Origin: an uncultured Sphingomonadales bacterium
GTDB taxonomy: Bacteria; Pseudomonadota; Alphaproteobacteria; Sphingomonadales; Sphingomonadaceae
Direction: 5' to 3'
NCBI GenBank assembly: GCA_903821605.1
Contig: CAIJLZ010000012.1
Location: 1 to 64,000, forward strand
Length of the DNA stretch: 64,000 nucleotides
In this document: positions 59,046 through 64,000 of the stretch, piece by piece
Layout of the letters: each line of letters starts with the position of its first letter
Position numbering within the stretch: the stretch's first letter is position 1
Position numbers and translations under genes: made by a program
Notes under the pieces: model-generated
Databases searched by the model: none
Seen by the model: the letters and a program-made list of their open reading frames with translations, nothing else
What the model was told of the DNA's origin: nothing

Positions 59046-59805
59046 ACTTCGGGGCCATCCGGATCGCGCCGTCGAGACGGATGGTCTCGCCGTTCAGCAT
59101 AGGATTGGCGACAATGCTTTCGACCAATTGAGCATATTCATCGGGCTGGCCAAGGCGGTTCGGGAACGGCACCTGCTTACCCAATGAATCCTGCGCTTCC
59201 TGCGGCAGGCTGGCGAGCAATGGCGTCCAGAAAATGCCCGGCGCAATCGTCATCACGCGGATGCCCAAACGCGCAAACTCACGCGCGATGGGTAACGTCA
59301 TGCTGACGATACCGCCCTTGGATGCAGAATAAGCCGCCTGACCGATCTGGCCCTCAAACGCCGCGACGCTGGCGGTGTTGACGATGACGCCGCGCTCCTC
59401 ACCGATCAGATCGGCATCCTGCAGCCGGGCCGCGAATTTGGAGAGCACGTTGAACGTGCCAATCAGATTGATGTTGATGATCTTCGCAAAGTCGCTGAGC
59501 GCGCCCGCGCTGCCATCGCGGTTCAACACCTTGGCAGGCGGCCCGATGCCGGCGCAATTGACGAGAATACGGGCCTTGCCATGCAGGCCTTCCGCCTCGG
59601 CCAGCGCGGCATCGATCGCCGCTTCATCGGTGACGTTGACGGCAATCGCATGGCCACCAATGTCCTTGGCATGCGACCGGGCCAAATCTGCGTTCAGGTC
59701 AAAAATCGTAACCTTCGCCCCGGCCTTGGCCAGTCGCGCCGCCGTGGCGCCGCCTAGACCAGACGCCCCGCCGGTCACAATGGCGGCAACTCCGTTGATG
59801 TTCAT
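59044..59805 (-). CDS. SDR-family oxidoreductase (HSD17B10-like)
   Basis: AAIVTGGASGLGGATAARLAKAGAKVTIFDLN; AYSASKGGIVSMTLPIARE. Confidence 0.9.
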   Translation of the reverse strand: MNINGVAAIVTGGASGLGGATAARLAKAGAKVTIFDLNADLARSHAKDIGGHAIAVNVTDEAAIDAALAEAEGLHGKARILVNCAGIGPPAKVLNRDGSAGALSDFAKIININLIGTFNVLSKFAARLQDADLIGEERGVIVNTASVAAFEGQIGQAAYSASKGGIVSMTLPIAREFARLGIRVMTIAPGIFWTPLLASLPQEAQDSLGKQVPFPNRLGQPDEYAQLVESIVANPMLNGETIRLDGAIRMAPK

Positions 59806-60054
59806 GCGAGATCCCTTCCGTTCAGTTCAGTTCGATGGCCATGGCAGTCGCTGCGCGATTGACGTTCAACCTCTCCTCGACGCTGCGACGGGCTAGCCAC
59901 AGCCGTGCCGTGAGAGCCGCTGATCTCCATTCGCGCATCCGAAAGAATCATAAAACCGCCTTGAATATTATATACTGATGAGTAGATTGCATTCCTATGA
60001 GTTTGATGTCAACACAAGGGCGAACTCGAAAACACGCGGAATTGAAGGTCAGTA

Positions 60055-60672
60055 GTGGAACAAGCGCAATCCCCTTTTAGGACAGCCCAGCAGAAGCTGG
60101 ATGAGCGCGACGCCAAGCGGCGGGCACTGCTGATTGCGGCGGCACAGATGTTCAACCTGCGTGGTTTTCATGCCACCTCGCTTGATGATGTCGCGGCCAG
60201 CCTCGGCATTTCGAAACCGACAATCTACCATTATCTGGGCAATAAGGAGCAGGTGCTGGTCGAGTGCCTGACCATCGGGCTGGAGCAGCTCTTCGCCGCC
60301 GCCAATGAGGCCAATAGAGAACCTGGCACCGGGTTGGAGCGGTTGCGCAAGTTTCTGTGCCGCAACGCCGAAATCAACATGGGCGTTTTCGGGCGCTGCG
60401 TCATCCTCTCGGGAGACGAAAACCTCTCCCCAGAAGGGGCGCGAAAATTGCGCGCGATGAAGCGGCGGGTGGATGATGCGATGCGCGCCTTGATTGTCGA
60501 AGGCGTCAAGGATGGCTCCATCGCCCCGGTCGATCCCAAGGTGGCGGCCTTTGCGTTGGCAGGCGCCGTCAATTGGTCCGCGCGATGGTTCCGCGCCGAT
60601 GGCGCGCTATCCGCCGAAGAAATGGCGTTGCAGCTTGTCGATTTTCTGACCGTCGGATTTGCCCCGCGCTAA
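60055..60672 (+). CDS. TetR-family transcriptional regulator
   Basis: RRALLIAAAQMFNLRGFHATSLDDVAASLGISKPTIYHYLGNKEQVLVECL. Confidence 0.92.
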   Translation: MEQAQSPFRTAQQKLDERDAKRRALLIAAAQMFNLRGFHATSLDDVAASLGISKPTIYHYLGNKEQVLVECLTIGLEQLFAAANEANREPGTGLERLRKFLCRNAEINMGVFGRCVILSGDENLSPEGARKLRAMKRRVDDAMRALIVEGVKDGSIAPVDPKVAAFALAGAVNWSARWFRADGALSAEEMALQLVDFLTVGFAPR

Positions 60673-60675
60673 AGG

Positions 60676-61830
60676 TCAGAGCTTCCGCCCGATCAGTTCC
60701 TTCATGATCTCGCTGGTGCCACCATAAATGCGCGTCACACGGGCGGCACGCCATGCCCGCGCAATCGGATATTCGTTCATATAACCGGCACCACCATGCA
60801 ACTGGAGGCATTTGTCCATCACCTCCCATTGCAGTTCGGTATGCCACAATTTGGCCGCCGCCCCTTCTTCCGGCGACAAGCCCCCGGTGCAATGGCGGTT
60901 CAGCGCCCAATCGAGATGCGCCCAGCCGACCTGCAATTTGGTCTTCAGATCAGCAAGGGTGAAGCGCGTATTCTGGAAATCGAGCACCTGCTTGCCAAAG
61001 GCCTTGCGATCACGGGTAAATTCAACCGTGTCATCAAATGCCCGCTGGGCCGATGCCTGCGCGTGCACCGCAATCGACAGCCGCTCTTGCGGCAGCTCGC
61101 TCATCAAATAGATAAAGCCCTGCCCTGCTTCGCCCAGACAATGAGCGACAGGCACCCGGACATCATGGAAAAACAATTCTGAGGTATCCGCCTCATCCTG
61201 CCCGATTTTATCGAGGTTGCGCCCGCGTTCGAAACCGGCGCGCCCCGCCTCGACCAACATGATCGACACGCCCTTCCAGCGCGGTTCGATACGGGTATCG
61301 GTTTTGCAGCAGACCAGCACCAGATCGGCGGTCTGGCCATTGGTGATATAGGTCTTCGACCCGTTGATGACATAGTCGTCACCATCCCGCCGCGCGGTGG
61401 TCCGCATCGCTTGCAGATCGGACCCGGTGCCCGGCTCTGTCATCGCGATGGCGGTCACGACCTCGCCAGAGACCATCTTCGGCAGCCAGTGCAGGCGCTG
61501 TTCCTCGGAGCCATATCGCACGATGTAATTGGCGACGATATCCGAATGCAGCGAAAAACCGGTGATGACCCGACCACTATAGGCGGATTCCTCATCGACG
61601 ACGGCGTTGTAACGGAAATCGAGCCCCGGCCCGCCATAGGCTTCCGGCACGGTCGGGCATAGCAAGCCCAGCGCACCCGCCTTGATCCATAGCTCTCGCG
61701 GGACGATGCCATTGGCCGCCCATTCCACCTCATGCGGGGCGACTTCCCGTTGCATGAACTGGCGAACCGACTGGCGAAACGCCTCATGATCCGCACCATA
61801 TGCCGCCCGCGAGATAGCATCTATCGACAT
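60676..61830 (-). CDS. Acyl-CoA dehydrogenase
   Basis: AMTEPGTGSDLQAMRTTARRDGDDYVINGSKTYITNG; QLHGGAGYMNEYPIARAWRAARVTRIYGGTSEIMKELIGRKL. Confidence 0.93.
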   Translation of the reverse strand: MSIDAISRAAYGADHEAFRQSVRQFMQREVAPHEVEWAANGIVPRELWIKAGALGLLCPTVPEAYGGPGLDFRYNAVVDEESAYSGRVITGFSLHSDIVANYIVRYGSEEQRLHWLPKMVSGEVVTAIAMTEPGTGSDLQAMRTTARRDGDDYVINGSKTYITNGQTADLVLVCCKTDTRIEPRWKGVSIMLVEAGRAGFERGRNLDKIGQDEADTSELFFHDVRVPVAHCLGEAGQGFIYLMSELPQERLSIAVHAQASAQRAFDDTVEFTRDRKAFGKQVLDFQNTRFTLADLKTKLQVGWAHLDWALNRHCTGGLSPEEGAAAKLWHTELQWEVMDKCLQLHGGAGYMNEYPIARAWRAARVTRIYGGTSEIMKELIGRKL

Positions 61831-61959
61831 CTATATTCCTTGCCATGGGGGAAGATCGCCCCGCTGCGCGCGATACTATCGAAATCGTGGCGTTCAGGGA
61901 AGCAAGACAGCCTTGATACACTCACCCGCCGCCTGCGCGGCGACAAGACGGACATATAT

Positions 61960-62090
61960 GCTGGCCCGATGCGTCACGAGATCGTCGAACCGATGCGCGC
62001 GGTGCGCATTTTCGTTGAAGAAAACGATACCGGCTTCACATGCGACCTGACCTTTCACGCCAGCACCATGCCCCATGAAGAGCCTGGCAA
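61960..62090 (+). pseudogene. Fragment of an unidentified gene
   Basis: In-frame GPMRHEIVEPMRAVRIFVEENDTGFTCDLTFHASTMPHEEP reads as protein core but has no start or proper end. Confidence 0.4.
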
Positions 62091-62236
62091 CCATGTCCGC
62101 CGGGGGGGGCACCGTCGCGCACATGAAGCGCGTAAGCTTCGTGGCTGACCGCGTCCGGCGCACGCTCGATGATCTCCGAAAGGAAATCCGCAACCGGCCG
62201 GTGGTTTTTGGTCGTAGACCTGCTAGGCAGGGCAGC

Positions 62237-62557
62237 ATGACCAAGATCCACAAGCTTTCCGGTATCGTCGACGTCGGCGGGTTTCAATATGAGTGGGAAC
62301 TGCGGAGCGAGCCGCAGTGGGGCGAGTCTGAAGGCTGGAAAGGCATGACCGTCGCTTTGCTGCGCAAGCACACCCAGCGCGGCGCTTTGCTGGAATTCCC
62401 GCCGCCGAAACGCTTGCTGAAGGGTATGCAGCGAGGCCGCCTCCAGATCAGCGACGCGATTGTCATCAGGAGCATACAGGCAGCGTTAAACGCCGGCTGG
62501 GAGCCTACTTCTCGGGGAAGGCCGATGGTTTTCGAAGTCGATGCTGACGGCAACTAG
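62237..62557 (+). CDS. Conserved hypothetical protein
   Basis: MTKIHKLSGIVDVGGFQYEWELRSEPQWGESEGWKGMTVALLRKHTQRGALLEFPPPKR...; 106 aa, codon-like composition. Confidence 0.5.
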   Translation: MTKIHKLSGIVDVGGFQYEWELRSEPQWGESEGWKGMTVALLRKHTQRGALLEFPPPKRLLKGMQRGRLQISDAIVIRSIQAALNAGWEPTSRGRPMVFEVDADGN

Positions 62558-62733
62558 CCACAGGCCACCGTATGGCGGCAAGGGTGCAAGATGAGCATTT
62601 TGTCAACCGCATGGAATGGCGAGCAGCTCTGCAAATGGCTGGAATGCCCCATTGATGCAGCGCGCCTCGATCAGGCAGCGCCCGATAGCGCCGCTATTCC
62701 TTCTCTAGGAGAAGCGGGCGATGAGGGTTTATT

Positions 62734-63564
62734 TTAATCGCCCAACCATTCGGTTGCGATCTCACCCCTATGCCCCTCGGGCGCCAGCGCGGCGCGCAGG
62801 GCGTCCAGCAGAGGCGGCAGTGCCTGCATAAAGGCGTAGGGCGGGTTGACGATATAAAGGCCTGCGCCGTTATAGATGCCGGGCTGATCGCTATCGTACA
62901 GCCAATGCTCCACGCACAGCAATTTCGGAATGCCGAGCTTGCGTAACTGCTCCTTCCACCGCCAATGCGTGGCGCGGTCTTTCAGCGGATACCAGATCAC
63001 CGTCACGCCATGCGCCCATTTGCGGTGAGCCGCGGCAAGGGTAGCTGTAATACGCGCGCGTTCGTCTGTCTGCTCATACGGCGGGTCAACCACCACCACG
63101 CCGCGCGCGGTACGGGGCGGCAGCATCGCCAGCCAAAACTCATAGGCGTCGCGCTCATGCACGGCAGCGGATGTGCCGCGCATCACGCCGCGCAGGGCAT
63201 AGACATCCTCGGGATGCTTTTCGTTCAGGATCAGGAAATCCTGCGGGCGCAGAAGCTGCGCCAGAATTTGCGGCGAGCCGGGATAGAACTGCGGCTCGGC
63301 CCCAACATTCACCGCCTGTACGGCGGCGCGGTAGTCGTTCAGCAAGGGGTTCAGGTCGGCAAAGGCTCGCAGCACGCCCTGCGTGGATTCGCCGGTGCGT
63401 TGGGAGTCCTCGCCGTTCAGGTCGTACAGCCCGCAACCGGCGTGGGTGTCGATCAGGGTCAGCGCGCTTTGTTTATGCTGCAAGGCCCGCACGAGGGCGA
63501 TCAGCAGGCCGTGCTTCACGACATCGGCGCTATTGCCGGCATGGAAGGAATGGCGATAATTCAT
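62734..63564 (-). CDS. rlmJ: 23S rRNA (adenine(2030)-N6)-methyltransferase
   Basis: MNYRHSFHAGNSADVVKHGLLIALVRAL; VVVVDPPYEQ; GAGLYIVNPPYAF. Confidence 0.93.
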   Translation of the reverse strand: MNYRHSFHAGNSADVVKHGLLIALVRALQHKQSALTLIDTHAGCGLYDLNGEDSQRTGESTQGVLRAFADLNPLLNDYRAAVQAVNVGAEPQFYPGSPQILAQLLRPQDFLILNEKHPEDVYALRGVMRGTSAAVHERDAYEFWLAMLPPRTARGVVVVDPPYEQTDERARITATLAAAHRKWAHGVTVIWYPLKDRATHWRWKEQLRKLGIPKLLCVEHWLYDSDQPGIYNGAGLYIVNPPYAFMQALPPLLDALRAALAPEGHRGEIATEWLGD

Positions 63565-63852
63565 AGTGACTCAAAATCCTGACGATCGACCTTTGTCCGG
63601 GCTGCTGGGCGCGGAAACCGAGCAAGGCGATTGAAGTGACCAATTCGGTGCTCGTATAGAGGCGGACGAAAACATTCAAAGCACTTCTGCGGGAGGCTTC
63701 ATGCCCGCGTTGACGATCGCGACCAGCGGCGGAGCAGTAAGACTCCGGGCGCGTGGAAATGTTCGCGTCAGCGTCTGCTTGTGTCAGGAACAGACGTGCA
63801 TCCGCTCAATTTAGGATGGCTTAGGCGGAGGCGGCGATAAATCGGGTAGATG

Positions 63853-64000
63853 CGCAAGTCCGATAACGCTTTCCGCCAGTTTAACTCCTCGCCCGAAGTC
63901 ATCCGCTTGGCGGCGCACCCCCGCTGTCACTGCGCATTGTCGAAGACCTGCTGTTCGAGCGGGGGATCAACATCTGCCACGAGACGGTTCGGTTTTGGTG
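63853..64000 (+). pseudogene. IS6-family transposase fragment running off the window
   Basis: FRQFNSSPEVIRLAA then, after a frameshift, PLSLRIVEDLLFERGINICHETVRFW; homologous to 54198-54370. Confidence 0.75.

Overview
The window looks like a mosaic accessory region from an alphaproteobacterium, probably a sphingomonad (inferred from gene content only). Left to right: (1) a near-complete IS3-family element (1-1529) with imperfect terminal inverted repeats and an A7 frameshift site. (2) mgtA, then a three-gene FtsX/HlyD-type ABC exporter, then a degenerate second copy of the mgtA 3' end. (3) A tight seven-gene minus-strand operon (17132 to 8696): dabB-dabA (dissolved inorganic carbon uptake), PII-like, DUF6671-like, cysD, ilvD, bioD. 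A LysR gene is divergent and a perfect ATCAT-N11-ATGAT operator lies between them. (4) pyrC and a serine-recombinase/DUF2924/DUF5681/ParB-methyltransferase island. (5) A degenerate acyl-CoA/beta-oxidation zone with visible recombination junctions. (6) A large catabolic cluster (about 26.6-51.9 kb) for an unknown, probably alicyclic or steroid/terpenoid-like substrate. It encodes a BVMO-like FMO, 2-oxoacid dehydrogenase E1a/E1b/E2, an OYE-type enoate reductase, a KstD-like flavoprotein, three SnoaL-like proteins, a sulfotransferase-family protein, a Coq4-like protein, SDRs, a TonB receptor, MFS transporters and tandem Lrp/AsnC regulators. (7) An SDR/VOC pair, IS6-family remnants, a truncated ADP-ribosylglycohydrolase, a second beta-oxidation cluster, and rlmJ. 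The two strongest candidates for something undescribed are a recurring about 42-bp palindromic operator (ACGCAAAACRTCA-N16-TGAYGTTTTGCGT) at five promoters of the catabolic cluster, and the DAB + PII-like + CysD/IlvD/BioD operon. All family calls come from reading protein sequences and motifs; no database search was run.
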